A stretch of DNA of 64,000 bases from a virus, in IMG/VR virus record IMGVR_UViG_3300030331_005816, positions 1 through 64,000 of that record; one strand, written 5' to 3'. Position numbers and translations under genes: made by a program. The notes below the pieces were generated by a model. The model made no database searches. It was not told the DNA's origin and saw nothing but the letters and a program-made list of their open reading frames with translations. Shown here piece after piece: positions 13,685-22,965 of this stretch; within the stretch, counting starts at the first letter, position 1; every line of letters begins with the position of its first letter.

Positions 13685-13701
13685 TTTCAAATGGTTATAA
13701 T
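13674..13701 (+). promoter_or_regulatory. Sigma70-type promoter
   Basis: Perfect TTGACA (13674-13679) and perfect TATAAT (13696-13701) separated by 16 bp. The -35 lies in the last codons of the zincin gene. It should start transcription near 13708 and could drive the RecB-type nuclease gene and the whole 14.5-30 kb glycan cassette, where no other clear promoter is seen. Confidence 0.75.
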
Positions 13702-13723
13702 ATAACTTAATATTGGAATATAT

Positions 13724-14485
13724 ATGAAACACATTTCCTATTCTGAATTAAAAGACTGGGCTCACTGCCCTTTCTATCACAAACTTACACGAATTGATGG
13801 AATCGATGGATTCACCGGAAACGAATACACCGCTTTCGGTTCTGCCATTCATTCTGTGTGTGAGAAAAAATTACTTAATGAAGAAGTGAAAGAAGATTTT
13901 TTTGTCCGTGAATTAAAAAAGAATATTTCTGAACTTGATGATGATGTAGATTTAAAGACAGTCCATCAGATGATGAAGCAGGGTAATAAAATCATCCCTG
14001 AAATTGATGATGCTTTGTCAGACTACTTTGACGAATATGAAGTACTGGCTGTTGAATTGCCACTATATGAGCCTATGAAAAATCAAAATTTTCGTTTTAA
14101 AGGTTACATCGATGCAGTTGTAGCAACACCAGACGGTAAAGTACATATTTTTGACTGGAAGACTTGTTCATGGGGTTGGGACTCACGAAAACGGAGTGAC
14201 AAAATGGTTACCTATCAATTGACTTTATATAAACACTTTTTCTGCCAGAAGATGTCAATTGAACCAAAAAATGTAGAAACACACTTTGCACTTCTTAAAA
14301 GAACAGCCAAAAATAATCATGTAGAATTTTTTAGAGTCACAAGTGGCCCAAAAAAGACAGAAAATGCACTTAAACTTTTAAATACTGCAATATACAATAT
14401 TGAAAACGAAAGGTATATTAAGAATCGTCTTTCGTGTACTTCCGGTTACGGATGTAAATTTTATAAGACAGAACACTGTCCATGA
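13724..14485 (+). CDS. PD-(D/E)XK nuclease (RecB/Cas4-like)
   Basis: A 253-residue nuclease of the RecB/Cas4 family. It shows SYSELKDWAHCPFYHKL (N-terminal Cys), GSAIHSVCEK, FKGYIDAVV (Asp), FDWKT (the D-x-K catalytic pair) and MVTYQLTLYKHFF (QxxxY motif), ending in GYGCKFYKTEHC. Cysteines near both ends (one in the first 20 residues, a C-x13-C-x3-C-type set at the C-terminus) are compatible with the iron-sulfur cluster of the Cas4/AddB type. Such phage enzymes process DNA ends in recombination or degrade host DNA. It is the first gene after the strong promoter and ends eight bases before the glycan cassette. Confidence 0.87.
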   Translation: MKHISYSELKDWAHCPFYHKLTRIDGIDGFTGNEYTAFGSAIHSVCEKKLLNEEVKEDFFVRELKKNISELDDDVDLKTVHQMMKQGNKIIPEIDDALSDYFDEYEVLAVELPLYEPMKNQNFRFKGYIDAVVATPDGKVHIFDWKTCSWGWDSRKRSDKMVTYQLTLYKHFFCQKMSIEPKNVETHFALLKRTAKNNHVEFFRVTSGPKKTENALKLLNTAIYNIENERYIKNRLSCTSGYGCKFYKTEHCP

Positions 14486-14492
14486 GGAATAA

Positions 14493-15776
14493 ATGAAAAA
14501 AACAAAAATTCTAACCTTGTCTGATCACCCGCTATCACCATCGGGTGTTGGTACACAAACAAGGTATTTTATCGAAGCACTTTTAAAAACTGGTAGATAT
14601 CAGTTTGTTTGCTTGGGTGGAGCAATGAAACACAATGATTATACCCCTACAAATGTTGAACCTTATGGGGAAGATTGGCAAATTATACCAGTTGATACAT
14701 ACGGAACACCTGATATTATTCGCTCTGTTTTACAAAACGAACGGCCAGATGTTTTGTGGTTCATGACAGATCCGCGGTTTTACGAGTGGTTGTGGGAAAT
14801 GGACAACGAAATTAGATCACTCGTGCCAATGGTATATTACCATGTGTGGGATAACTTTCCAGCACCTGAGTTTAACGGTAAGTGGTATCGTTCTACAGAC
14901 GAAATCGTAGCAATTTCAAAAGTAACATATGGTTGTGTTAAAGAAGTAGTGCCTGAAGCTTCATTAAATTATATCCCACATGCAGTTCCAACACAATTTT
15001 TTCACCCTGCTACAAGTAACGATGAAAAAAATAAAGCTGCAACTTTAAGAAATAATATAATCAATACATCAACTGAATTTAATAATCCAAAAAAGAAGAT
15101 ATTTTTCTGGAACAGTAGAAATGCAAGAAGAAAGTTAAGTGGTACACTTATTTGGTGGTTTAAAGAATTACTAGACGAAATCGGGCACGATAAAGCCTCG
15201 CTACTTATGCATACAGATGCTAGGGATCCACATGGCCAAGATCTGCCTCATATTATGGAAAGATTGGGTTTAACCGATGGTCAAGTGTTGTTATCAACGA
15301 ATAAAGTTAGCCCAGAAGAACTGGCACATATGTATCGTGCAGCCGACTACACTATTGGCATTAGCGATGCTGAAGGTTTTGGTTTATCAACACTTGAATC
15401 ATTAACATGCGGAACTCCAATTATTGCAAACATGACAGGCGGCCTTCAAGAGCAGGTAACTGATGGTACAAACTGGTTTGGCTGGGGCATTGAGCCTGTA
15501 AGTAAAACTGTCATTGGTTCTTTGCAAGTACCATATATCTATGAAGATAGAATCTCACAAAAAGATTTTAATGCAACAATTAAGAAAGCAATAAAATTAA
15601 GCAAACCAAAATATCAAAAGCTTTCAAAAATGTGCTTACAACATGTTAAGGATAATTATAGTTTTGAAAAATTTGAACAATCTTGGATTAATTTAATGGA
15701 TGAAATTGTAGAGAAACATGGTTCTTGGGAAACTAGAAAAAATTATGATCGTTGGACACTATTGGAGGTAGCATAA
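14493..15776 (+). CDS. GT-B glycosyltransferase (GT4-like)
   Basis: A 427-residue GT-B enzyme. The N-terminal Rossmann domain opens with SDHPLSPSGVGTQTRYFIEAL, and the C-terminal domain has the family signature ISDAEGFGLSTLESLTCGTPIIANMTGG (E-x7-E nucleotide-sugar site) near residues 285-315. A start codon with a GAGGAAT ribosome site follows the nuclease gene by seven bases. GT4 enzymes transfer a sugar from a nucleotide donor with retention; donor and acceptor here are unknown. It opens the glycan cassette. Confidence 0.9.
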   Translation: MKKTKILTLSDHPLSPSGVGTQTRYFIEALLKTGRYQFVCLGGAMKHNDYTPTNVEPYGEDWQIIPVDTYGTPDIIRSVLQNERPDVLWFMTDPRFYEWLWEMDNEIRSLVPMVYYHVWDNFPAPEFNGKWYRSTDEIVAISKVTYGCVKEVVPEASLNYIPHAVPTQFFHPATSNDEKNKAATLRNNIINTSTEFNNPKKKIFFWNSRNARRKLSGTLIWWFKELLDEIGHDKASLLMHTDARDPHGQDLPHIMERLGLTDGQVLLSTNKVSPEELAHMYRAADYTIGISDAEGFGLSTLESLTCGTPIIANMTGGLQEQVTDGTNWFGWGIEPVSKTVIGSLQVPYIYEDRISQKDFNATIKKAIKLSKPKYQKLSKMCLQHVKDNYSFEKFEQSWINLMDEIVEKHGSWETRKNYDRWTLLEVA

Positions 15777-17029
15777 TGCTTCAAAAAGTAATTTTAACAG
15801 CACCGGTATTAACTCGTTCAGGCTATGGTGAACAATCAAGATTCGCCTTAAGAGCACTTAGGTCGCGACCGGATTTATTTGATATTTATATTCATCCTTT
15901 AGAATGGGGTAAAACTTCTTGGCTTAGTGAAGATAATGAGGAAAGAAAATGGATTGATCAAACAATCCAAAAAACAATTGATTTTCTTCAAGTAAATAAC
16001 AGTGCAGATAATAACTTATTTGATGTATCACTACAGGTCACTATTCCAAATGAGTGGCAAAATATTGCTAATCACAATGTTGGTTATACTGCTGGCATTG
16101 AAACAACAAGGGTAGCACACGAATGGTTACAAAAAGGTAACGAAATGGATAGTATTATTGTTGTTTCTGAACACTCTAAGAATGTATATAGAAACACAGT
16201 TTATGATGCACACAATCAGCAAACAGGCGAAGACATTACATTATCATTGAACACTCAAATTTCTACAGTCAATTACCCTGTAAAAACATATGATAATTTA
16301 GAAGCTCTTGAGCTTAACTTAAAGCATGATTTTAATTTTGTTACCGTTGCACAAATGGGCCCAAGAAAAAACATCGATAATACCATTAATTGGTTTTTAC
16401 AAGAGTTCCACGACGATGAAGTTGGGTTAGTGGTAAAAACAAATGTTGCTAAAAATTGTCAAGTTGATAAAGAAATAGTTCACGGCTCATTAATGAGACT
16501 TATTAGAGCCCATGATGCCACTAATGAAAATAGAAAATGTAAACTTTATTTGCTTCACGGTGACTTAACTGACCAAGAAATGCACGAACTATATTTAAAC
16601 CCAAAAATTAAAGCGACTGTTTGTTTAACACACGGTGAAGGATTTGGTTTACCAATGTTTGAATCAGCTTACATGGGTGTTCCGGTTGTTGCTACAGATT
16701 GGTCGGGTCAGTTAGATTTCCTTTGTGATTCGGAAAAAAGAACAAAATTCTACAATGTTGGCTTTGATTTACAACCAGTTCCTGATCAAATATTGTGGGA
16801 TGGTGTAATTGTTAAGGGTTCAATGTGGGCAGTTCCAAGAGAAAACTCTGCAAAGTATAACATGAGGCTGTGCTATGATGAAGTTACCGAGGGGACTAAC
16901 AGTGCATGCGAATATTCAAAAGAACTTTGTGAGAGGTTTTCAGAAGATAAGATGTATGCAGCTTTTATTGAAGCTATGAATTTGCCAATTGTACAAACTC
17001 CAGAATCAGAATTGGTAGAATTTGAATGA
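15776..17029 (+). CDS. GT-B glycosyltransferase (GT4-like)
   Basis: A 417-residue glycosyltransferase that starts in the TAATG junction at 15776, with GGAGGT just upstream; an in-frame ATG at 15752 is less likely. The N-terminus has TRSGYGEQSRFALRAL, the middle IIVVSEHSKNVY, and the C-terminal domain the donor site THGEGFGLPMFESAYMGVPVVATDWSG. It belongs to the same broad family as its upstream neighbour and likely acts on the same glycan. Its stop overlaps the next start (ATGA). Confidence 0.9.
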   Translation: MLQKVILTAPVLTRSGYGEQSRFALRALRSRPDLFDIYIHPLEWGKTSWLSEDNEERKWIDQTIQKTIDFLQVNNSADNNLFDVSLQVTIPNEWQNIANHNVGYTAGIETTRVAHEWLQKGNEMDSIIVVSEHSKNVYRNTVYDAHNQQTGEDITLSLNTQISTVNYPVKTYDNLEALELNLKHDFNFVTVAQMGPRKNIDNTINWFLQEFHDDEVGLVVKTNVAKNCQVDKEIVHGSLMRLIRAHDATNENRKCKLYLLHGDLTDQEMHELYLNPKIKATVCLTHGEGFGLPMFESAYMGVPVVATDWSGQLDFLCDSEKRTKFYNVGFDLQPVPDQILWDGVIVKGSMWAVPRENSAKYNMRLCYDEVTEGTNSACEYSKELCERFSEDKMYAAFIEAMNLPIVQTPESELVEFE

Positions 17030-18639
17030 GTAAGTTAGTTTATGTCAGCGATTTTTTTGTTGAGCACATCGCCGGCGGTGCTGAGATAAACGATTCTATA
17101 TTATTAGAGAATCTATCAAAAGATATAAAAGTAGTCAAGTTTTTATCTCGTGAATTTACTAGCAAACATGTAAATTTATATCTTAAAAGTGGCTTTAAGT
17201 TTTTAATATCAAATTTTGCTACTCTTGATGTTAGCACAATGCAAGAGTTAGTAAATAATCCCAAGTGTTATTCCATAATCGAACACGACCACAAGTATTT
17301 AAAACATAGAAATCCATCAATATATAAAGATATGCTTGCACCACCGCAAGATATTATAAACAGAATACTGTATGCTAATGCCGCCTGTGTATTCGCACAG
17401 TCTAATATACACAAACAAGTTATTCAAAGAAACTTAAAAATTTCTAATGTCATAAATCTTGGCATGAGTTTGTGGTCAGATGAGCAATTATCGATAATTG
17501 AAAAAAACTACAGCGATGTAAAAAAACCGGGCTGTTCTATAGTAAACAGTCAAAATCCAACTAAAAATACAGCAGGAACAATTCAGTTCTGTGAAACCAA
17601 TAATATTGAATATAATTTAATTGGTTCTCCCTCTTACGAGGAGTTTATAAAACAACTATCTGAATACGAAAGATATGTTTACATGCCAATTGTTCTTGAA
17701 ACCTTTAACAGAGTTATAATTGAAGCTAGAATGTTGGGATGCAAAATCTCATCTACTAATTTAAATGGATGCTTTTCTGAAGATTGGTTTTCAAAGTACA
17801 AGGGCAAAGAACTAATTGAATATGTGAGACAGCAGCGACAAAGAGTTGTTAATGAAGTTGCTAGCGGTATATTTGATGATTCAGATACCAAAGAAAAATC
17901 AGACATTACAGTTATTTTGAACGGGTATAGAAGGCCATATAATCTTAAAATGCAAGTTGATGCATTAAGAAGCCAAACAAACCCTCCAAAGCAAATTTGG
18001 CTGTGGATTAATGATCATGAAGACAATCATGGTTTTGATTTTGAATCTATTGGAGTAGATAGAATATTTCATAATGATTATAATTGGAAGTTCTATGGCC
18101 GCTTTGCAGCAGCACTTTTAGCAGACACCGAGTATATTGCAATCTATGATGATGATACTGTGCCCGGCAAAAGGTGGCATGAGAATTGCTTAAAAACAAT
18201 GAAGACTCATGAGGGTATTCTTGGTTCTGCCGGCATCATACTCAATGGTTCACGATATGTGCAACACGACAGGTGCGGCTGGCCAACACAAAATTCAACC
18301 ACAACTGAAGTTGATTTAGTTGGCCATGCTTGGTTTTTTAAACGAGAGTGGTTACGATATCTCTGGCAAGAAAAACCTGTCACTTGGGATAATGGAGAAG
18401 ATATCCAATTTGCTTTTATGGCAAAAATCCATGGGGGTATACCAACATATTGTCCGCCACATCCGCCCGAAGACATTGATTTGCATGGTTCTATACTTGG
18501 GAATGAATTAGGTATAGACAATAAAGCAACATCAACCAATTCTGCTGTTTCGCATCAACAATTTTTCTCCGAAAGAGATATGTGTGTGCAAACAGGACTA
18601 CAAAAAGGCTGGAAAACAGTCAATAATATAACATTATGA
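17026..18639 (+). CDS. Two-domain glycosyltransferase (GT-B plus GT-A)
   Basis: A 537-residue protein with two glycosyltransferase-like halves. Residues 1-255 look like a GT-B chain (YVSDFFVEHIAGGAEINDS, and a donor-site-like YMPIVLETFNRVIIEARMLGC around 225). Residues 285-500 look like a GT-A (GT2) domain: DITVILNGYRRPYNLKMQVD, a YIAIYDDDTVPG metal-binding motif and a later WDNGEDIQFAFMAKI. Family GT2 enzymes bind the donor through the D-D-D motif. The first half lacks an obvious catalytic acidic motif, so it may be structural or an acceptor-binding copy. Both ends overlap neighbours in ATGA junctions. Confidence 0.82.
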   Translation: MSKLVYVSDFFVEHIAGGAEINDSILLENLSKDIKVVKFLSREFTSKHVNLYLKSGFKFLISNFATLDVSTMQELVNNPKCYSIIEHDHKYLKHRNPSIYKDMLAPPQDIINRILYANAACVFAQSNIHKQVIQRNLKISNVINLGMSLWSDEQLSIIEKNYSDVKKPGCSIVNSQNPTKNTAGTIQFCETNNIEYNLIGSPSYEEFIKQLSEYERYVYMPIVLETFNRVIIEARMLGCKISSTNLNGCFSEDWFSKYKGKELIEYVRQQRQRVVNEVASGIFDDSDTKEKSDITVILNGYRRPYNLKMQVDALRSQTNPPKQIWLWINDHEDNHGFDFESIGVDRIFHNDYNWKFYGRFAAALLADTEYIAIYDDDTVPGKRWHENCLKTMKTHEGILGSAGIILNGSRYVQHDRCGWPTQNSTTTEVDLVGHAWFFKREWLRYLWQEKPVTWDNGEDIQFAFMAKIHGGIPTYCPPHPPEDIDLHGSILGNELGIDNKATSTNSAVSHQQFFSERDMCVQTGLQKGWKTVNNITL

Positions 18640-19622
18640 TACTGATTAGTTTTGGAACTCGACCTGAGTTTATTAAAATAAAGCCTCTTATCGAGGCATT
18701 TAAAGATAGGATACCTTTCAAGTTACTTTTTACTGGTCAACATGTTGATCTGTTATCCGATGTAGAGGGCGACATTCACAAGCTGACGATCGAAGATGGG
18801 TCAAATAGGCTTGATTCAATTGTCTCCTCAATGATGAACAACGATGCTATTTTTGAAGGTGTGGAAGCAGTGTTGGTTCAGGGTGATACAACATCAGTTT
18901 TTGCTGTTGCATTGGCCGCATTTCATAGAAGAATAAAAATTATACACCTTGAGGCTGGATTAAGAACATTCAACAAAGATCATCCATACCCTGAAGAGTT
19001 TAATCGTCGTGCGGTCTCTGTCATGGCTGATATCCATCTATCGCCAACAGAACTTTGCACTGAAAACCTTAATAAAGAAAGAGTCGATGGAAAGATTTTT
19101 ACAGTCGGCAATACTGTACTGGATAATTTGGTAGATATACAACCCGAATACACAAACAAAGTTGTCATTACAATGCACCGAAGAGAAAACCATCACATTA
19201 TACCAGAATGGTTTGCTGCATTTGATAGACTTGCACTTGAAAATCCACAGTATGAATTTATTATTCCTTTGCACCCTAATCCAAATGTTCAAAAGCACAA
19301 AGACTTGTTAAAGCATGTCAAAGTTGTTGATCCTATGCAATATGCAGAGTTTATTAAGTTACTATCACAAGCTCGTTTAGTTATTACAGATAGTGGTGGA
19401 CTGCAAGAAGAATCTTCGTTCTTTAAGAAAAAGTGTATAGTGTGTAGACAGGCTACAGAAAGAGTTGAAGGTATGGGAACATTTGCATTTATGTCATCAC
19501 CAGATAAAGTAGAGAGCGATTTTTATTCTATGATTGATGATTATATTCCCGATGATACATGTCCTTATGGAGATGGTCACAGTGCAGAAAGAATTACAAA
19601 CATTCTTTTAGAGGAATTATGA
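18636..19622 (+). CDS. wecB: UDP-GlcNAc 2-epimerase family protein
   Basis: A 328-residue protein of the non-hydrolysing UDP-N-acetylglucosamine 2-epimerase family (WecB/MnaA), with the family's LISFGTRPEFIKIKPLI start, QGDTTSVFA, HLEAGLRTF, PYPEEFNRR, MHRRENH and TDSGGLQEE-type motifs. The usual length is about 370-380 residues, so this copy is somewhat short. The enzyme makes UDP-ManNAc from UDP-GlcNAc, or a related C2 epimer. It is cytoplasmic and would supply an activated amino sugar to the nearby glycosyltransferases. It starts in an ATGA overlap. Confidence 0.9.
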   Translation: MILISFGTRPEFIKIKPLIEAFKDRIPFKLLFTGQHVDLLSDVEGDIHKLTIEDGSNRLDSIVSSMMNNDAIFEGVEAVLVQGDTTSVFAVALAAFHRRIKIIHLEAGLRTFNKDHPYPEEFNRRAVSVMADIHLSPTELCTENLNKERVDGKIFTVGNTVLDNLVDIQPEYTNKVVITMHRRENHHIIPEWFAAFDRLALENPQYEFIIPLHPNPNVQKHKDLLKHVKVVDPMQYAEFIKLLSQARLVITDSGGLQEESSFFKKKCIVCRQATERVEGMGTFAFMSSPDKVESDFYSMIDDYIPDDTCPYGDGHSAERITNILLEEL

Positions 19623-20422
19623 AAGACTTTACCAATGCCTTTAATACTCTGCTGCACAAGCTAGAAAATAAAGAAAATTTTGCTTTTACTAGGTTTTCTG
19701 ATGGTGAGCTTTTTATCTTGCAAAATAAAACAGTCATACTAGCCGAGGACCATTATGTAACCGGTGATGTTAAGGGGCCTAATGTTTACACTAAAGAAGA
19801 ACAAAAAGAATTCTTACCTGAACAACATGGCTTTTTTCGTGACAAGCTGATGGAATGCTATCTTCACAATCAAGATAATTTTTACAAAGGCATATGCACA
19901 GGAACCGATCCTCATGTTGGAAATGAAAATTTTAAATGGATGATAGAGCAACACGGTGGCGATCACGAGAATTTAACATTTTCTAATCTTTTAATAAATG
20001 CAAATTATAAAAGATTCATTGAAGAAATGGTACCCATGTTGGTTGACAGAAATGTAATTTATGTTGCAAATGAGAATGCAAATATATCAAAACTACCGTT
20101 TGATGTAGAAAAGCATTTCATTGTTGGTTCAAATTGTATGATAAATGATTATAATTTAGCTGAAGAAATAAAAAAATATATTGACGATAACAACCTGAAA
20201 GATTATATTGTTCTATGTTCTGCTGCTAGTTTAAGCAATGTCGTGACTTACGAGTGTTTTAAGGATAATCCAAATAATACATTTCTTGATATTGGAAGCT
20301 GTTTAAATCCATTGCTAGATCTAGAAGGGTGGAAATATACCAGAGGTTATCTAACCAGCTATTGGCTTAATTCTGATAGCCCATTTGGCACACAGATAGA
20401 TGTATGGCAGAGTACAGATTAG
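19619..20422 (+). CDS. GT-D-fold glycosyltransferase-like protein
   Basis: A 267-residue protein that starts at ATG 19619 in an ATGA overlap with the epimerase; a longer frame from 19559 would overlap the epimerase gene by more than 60 bases. The N-terminal FAFTRFSDGELFIL (near residues 21-34) corresponds to the R-F-G-D-G-E motif of the GT-D (DUF1792, SP_1767-like) glycosyltransferases, which use it for metal and donor binding. The rest has the alternating helix/strand content expected for a Rossmann-type domain (DYIVLCSAASLSNVVTYE). Its 3' end overlaps the next gene by 19 bases. Confidence 0.72.
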   Translation: MKDFTNAFNTLLHKLENKENFAFTRFSDGELFILQNKTVILAEDHYVTGDVKGPNVYTKEEQKEFLPEQHGFFRDKLMECYLHNQDNFYKGICTGTDPHVGNENFKWMIEQHGGDHENLTFSNLLINANYKRFIEEMVPMLVDRNVIYVANENANISKLPFDVEKHFIVGSNCMINDYNLAEEIKKYIDDNNLKDYIVLCSAASLSNVVTYECFKDNPNNTFLDIGSCLNPLLDLEGWKYTRGYLTSYWLNSDSPFGTQIDVWQSTD

Positions 20423-20805
20423 TAAATAACAACCCTTCTTACTGGGAATTTATTCGTGAGCTAAGGACCATGGAAGGTGTTCGAGAAGGATTTATTTCAC
20501 AAACTGAAATTACTCCCATTGAGCAAGCTACTTATATGCTAAAATATAATTCTAACTATTGGATATGTTTGGATGACAAAACACCTGCAGGTTATGTTGG
20601 AGTAATAGACGATGATATTAGGGTAGCAACTCACCCAGACTATCAAGGCAAAGGTGTTGGAACATTTATGATTAATGAAATTATGAAACTAATACCAACA
20701 GCGATAGCAAGAGTTAAATTAGATAATGAAGCTAGTGTAAAACTATTTGAAAGATGTGGCTTTAAAAAGAAATACTATATTTTGGAAAGAGATAATGAGA
20801 CATAA
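20404..20805 (+). CDS. GNAT N-acetyltransferase
   Basis: A 133-residue single-domain GNAT with the acetyl-CoA site VATHPDYQGKGVGTFMI (Q-x-G-x-G/A, about residues 79-95) and the C-terminal strand-helix RVKLDNEASVKLFERCGF typical of the family. Within this cassette it probably acetylates an amino sugar, as in many sugar-nucleotide biosynthesis operons where a GNAT follows an aminotransferase. The aminotransferase-like gene overlaps its end by 11 bases. Confidence 0.9.
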   Translation: MAEYRLVNNNPSYWEFIRELRTMEGVREGFISQTEITPIEQATYMLKYNSNYWICLDDKTPAGYVGVIDDDIRVATHPDYQGKGVGTFMINEIMKLIPTAIARVKLDNEASVKLFERCGFKKKYYILERDNET

Positions 20806-21409
20806 CCCATATAAAATTGTAAAAATGTTTGAAGAGACCGTAGCTGACTATTGTGGCTCTAAGTATGCAGTATCGACTGACAATTGCACTGATGCTCTTC
20901 TTTTATGTTGTGAGTACTTGAGGGTGAAGGAAGTTGTAATCCCGGCTAAAACATACCTGTCGGTCCCGCAATCTATCATGCATGCGGGCGGAACTGTAAA
21001 GTTTAAAGACTACAGGTGGAAAGGTATATATCAACTTGAGCCATATCCAATTTATGATGCAGCTAAAAGATTTACAAGTGATATGTATATTCCTGACTCT
21101 TTTATGTGTTTATCGTTCCATATCAAAAAGCATTTGAAGATTGGAAAGGGCGGTATGATTCTTACCGACGATGCTGATGCTGCAGCATGGTTTAGAAAAG
21201 GTCGTTATGAAGGCCGCGGTGAAGTTATGTATCATGAAGATAACATACAGATTAACGGATGGAATGCATACATGACTCCTGAGCAAGCAGCCCGCGGCTT
21301 GATGTTAATGCAAAACTACCCAGATCATATGGAAGATTTGCCTGAAGAACCGTTCTACAGAGATTTGAGAGAATTTGACTTGTTTAAGGATGTAGAGGTT
21401 GTAGAATGA
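20795..21409 (+). CDS. Short DegT/DnrJ/EryC1-type aminotransferase
   Basis: A 204-residue PLP protein of the sugar aminotransferase family. It starts at ATG 20795 (ribosome site GGAAAGAG), not at the earlier in-frame ATG 20747. Visible motifs are YAVSTDNCTDALLL (PLP-phosphate site), VVIPAKTYLSVPQSIMHAGG, and SFHIKKHLKIGKGGMILTDD with the lysine that should form the Schiff base. The usual family length is about 370 residues, so the C-terminal domain is largely missing; it may work as a reduced enzyme, bind a partner, or be degenerate. It would transfer an amino group to a keto-sugar nucleotide, the natural substrate for the GNAT upstream. Confidence 0.8.
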   Translation: MRHNPYKIVKMFEETVADYCGSKYAVSTDNCTDALLLCCEYLRVKEVVIPAKTYLSVPQSIMHAGGTVKFKDYRWKGIYQLEPYPIYDAAKRFTSDMYIPDSFMCLSFHIKKHLKIGKGGMILTDDADAAAWFRKGRYEGRGEVMYHEDNIQINGWNAYMTPEQAARGLMLMQNYPDHMEDLPEEPFYRDLREFDLFKDVEVVE

Positions 21410-22236
21410 AGATTGCACTGTGCTTACATGGCTACTTTGCTAATGCAGAGGGGTATGAAGAATCTGTTGAGGCTCACAAATACTTAAAAAGAAAAGTACT
21501 TGATGGCAATGATGTAGATGTTTTTATACACAGTTGGGATCTTGAAAACGAAAAAAAAGTGTTATCGTTATATAATCCAAAAAAGTATAATTTTGAAAAG
21601 CAATTAGATTTTAAACAAGAATTAAAAAAAATTGATATTAACAATGATGAATATAAAAGCTCATATGGTAATACTGTATTTAGAACATTGAGTTTTTTAT
21701 ATTCAAGAATGATGGCCGTGAAAATCAAAAGTGATTATGAAGAAGAAAAAAAATTCAAATATGATTGTGTAATATTAGCAAGATTTGATATATCAAGAAG
21801 AGGATTAAAACATATACAAACACATTATGTTTCACGAATGAATTTTGATCCGAAATTAGATATGGATTTTGTTTATTCTGCATATTGGGATCAATTAAAT
21901 CATGGATATGCAGACCACTGGTTCTATTCATGTTCTGAAAACATTGACACTGTTGCAAATTTATATTATGATGTCTTTGAGTATTATCAATCAAATAGTG
22001 ATTATGTAAAATCGGTCACTGAAGGGTGGCCTGAAAGCAATGCTGAACATGAATTTTCCAATGAGTACATGAAACCTAAAAAATATAAAGCCAAAAAATT
22101 AATATTTTGGGAGAAGTCAAGTTGTATTGACAATCATAAATTATACAAATGGCATTTTATGAAAACTGGTTTACATCAAAAGTCTAAATTTGTTGATATT
22201 ACAACTGATACTGATAAGCCAAGGATTATGAATTAA
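21406..22236 (+). CDS. Putative glycosyltransferase, marine-phage type
   Basis: A 276-residue protein beginning MKIALCLHGYF and continuing DVDVFIHSWD, a pattern I recall from uncharacterised glycosyltransferase-like proteins in phage and bacterial polysaccharide clusters. A central CVILARFDISRRGLKHI may be the metal-binding R-x-D motif of GT-A-type enzymes. A position within the cassette and the ATGA overlap with the aminotransferase gene support a glycan role. No decisive family motif, hence moderate confidence. Confidence 0.6.
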   Translation: MKIALCLHGYFANAEGYEESVEAHKYLKRKVLDGNDVDVFIHSWDLENEKKVLSLYNPKKYNFEKQLDFKQELKKIDINNDEYKSSYGNTVFRTLSFLYSRMMAVKIKSDYEEEKKFKYDCVILARFDISRRGLKHIQTHYVSRMNFDPKLDMDFVYSAYWDQLNHGYADHWFYSCSENIDTVANLYYDVFEYYQSNSDYVKSVTEGWPESNAEHEFSNEYMKPKKYKAKKLIFWEKSSCIDNHKLYKWHFMKTGLHQKSKFVDITTDTDKPRIMN

Positions 22237-22239
22237 TCT

Positions 22240-22965
22240 ATGAATAAAGAAACCGCCATTATTATGTACAGTCACAGCAGTTACTCTGATGTATGGGGTA
22301 TGTTTATGGGACAAATTGATAAGTATTTTTCTAATGATGTAAAAAAATATGTATTTGTTGATGATGATAAGGGTCTTATTGACAATAATTGGAACATAGT
22401 TTTATATGATGATTCTATGTCGTATGATGTTAGATTTAGTACATGTTTAGAAAGTGTAAAAGAGCAGTATTGTATCCTTCACCATGAAGATATGCCCTTA
22501 ATAACTAAACCAGATATTGAAGAATTGCAACGATGTCACGGAATATTAAAAAATGAACCAGAGTTAGATTATATAAAGCTGATTAAGGGTGGAGAAGTTA
22601 GAGATATACCATATAAAGAATACAAAAACTTATATGACATACCACACAATTCTAAATGCATATTTGCCGTGCAGCCGACCATATGGAAAACTAATAAATT
22701 AAAAATTGTTTACAATAACACAAAAACAAATCATATTAGAGAATTTGAACCCAAAAGCCAAACTACTTGTGTTGAAAATTCGATACATGGAGCTTATTAT
22801 TTCAATTCTGAAGTTGATTTGAAAAGAGGCAGTGATCATTATAATTCATCAATTTATCCATATGTTGCCACGGCCATAGTAAAGGGAAGATGGAATTTAG
22901 CTGAGTATTATGTTGAGATATCAAACTTGGCTAGAGAATATAAAGTTAATCTTGGAGATAGATAA
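22240..22965 (+). CDS. Putative glycosyltransferase-like protein
   Basis: A 241-residue protein with TAIIMYSHSSYSDVWGMF at the start, KKYVFVDDDKGL (possible D-x-D-type acidic motif), and YCILHHEDMPLITKPDI around residues 85-102, where a His-His-Glu-Asp stretch recalls the acidic site of GT-A-like enzymes in phage glycan clusters. It follows the preceding gene by three bases and its TAA overlaps the ATG of the HAD phosphatase gene. The function is inferred mainly from context. Confidence 0.55.
   Translation: MNKETAIIMYSHSSYSDVWGMFMGQIDKYFSNDVKKYVFVDDDKGLIDNNWNIVLYDDSMSYDVRFSTCLESVKEQYCILHHEDMPLITKPDIEELQRCHGILKNEPELDYIKLIKGGEVRDIPYKEYKNLYDIPHNSKCIFAVQPTIWKTNKLKIVYNNTKTNHIREFEPKSQTTCVENSIHGAYYFNSEVDLKRGSDHYNSSIYPYVATAIVKGRWNLAEYYVEISNLAREYKVNLGDR

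Noticed and set aside
15752-15778. Earlier start (ATG 15752) for the second GT-B gene
   Set aside because: The 15776 ATG is in a TAATG overlap with GGAGGT at the right distance, the pattern used throughout this genome; the earlier one would add an unlikely eight residues inside the upstream gene.
19559-19618. Earlier start (ATG 19559) for the GT-D-like gene
   Set aside because: It would overlap the 2-epimerase gene by over 60 bases and add a basic, aromatic extension without homologous look; the ATGA start at 19619 fits better.
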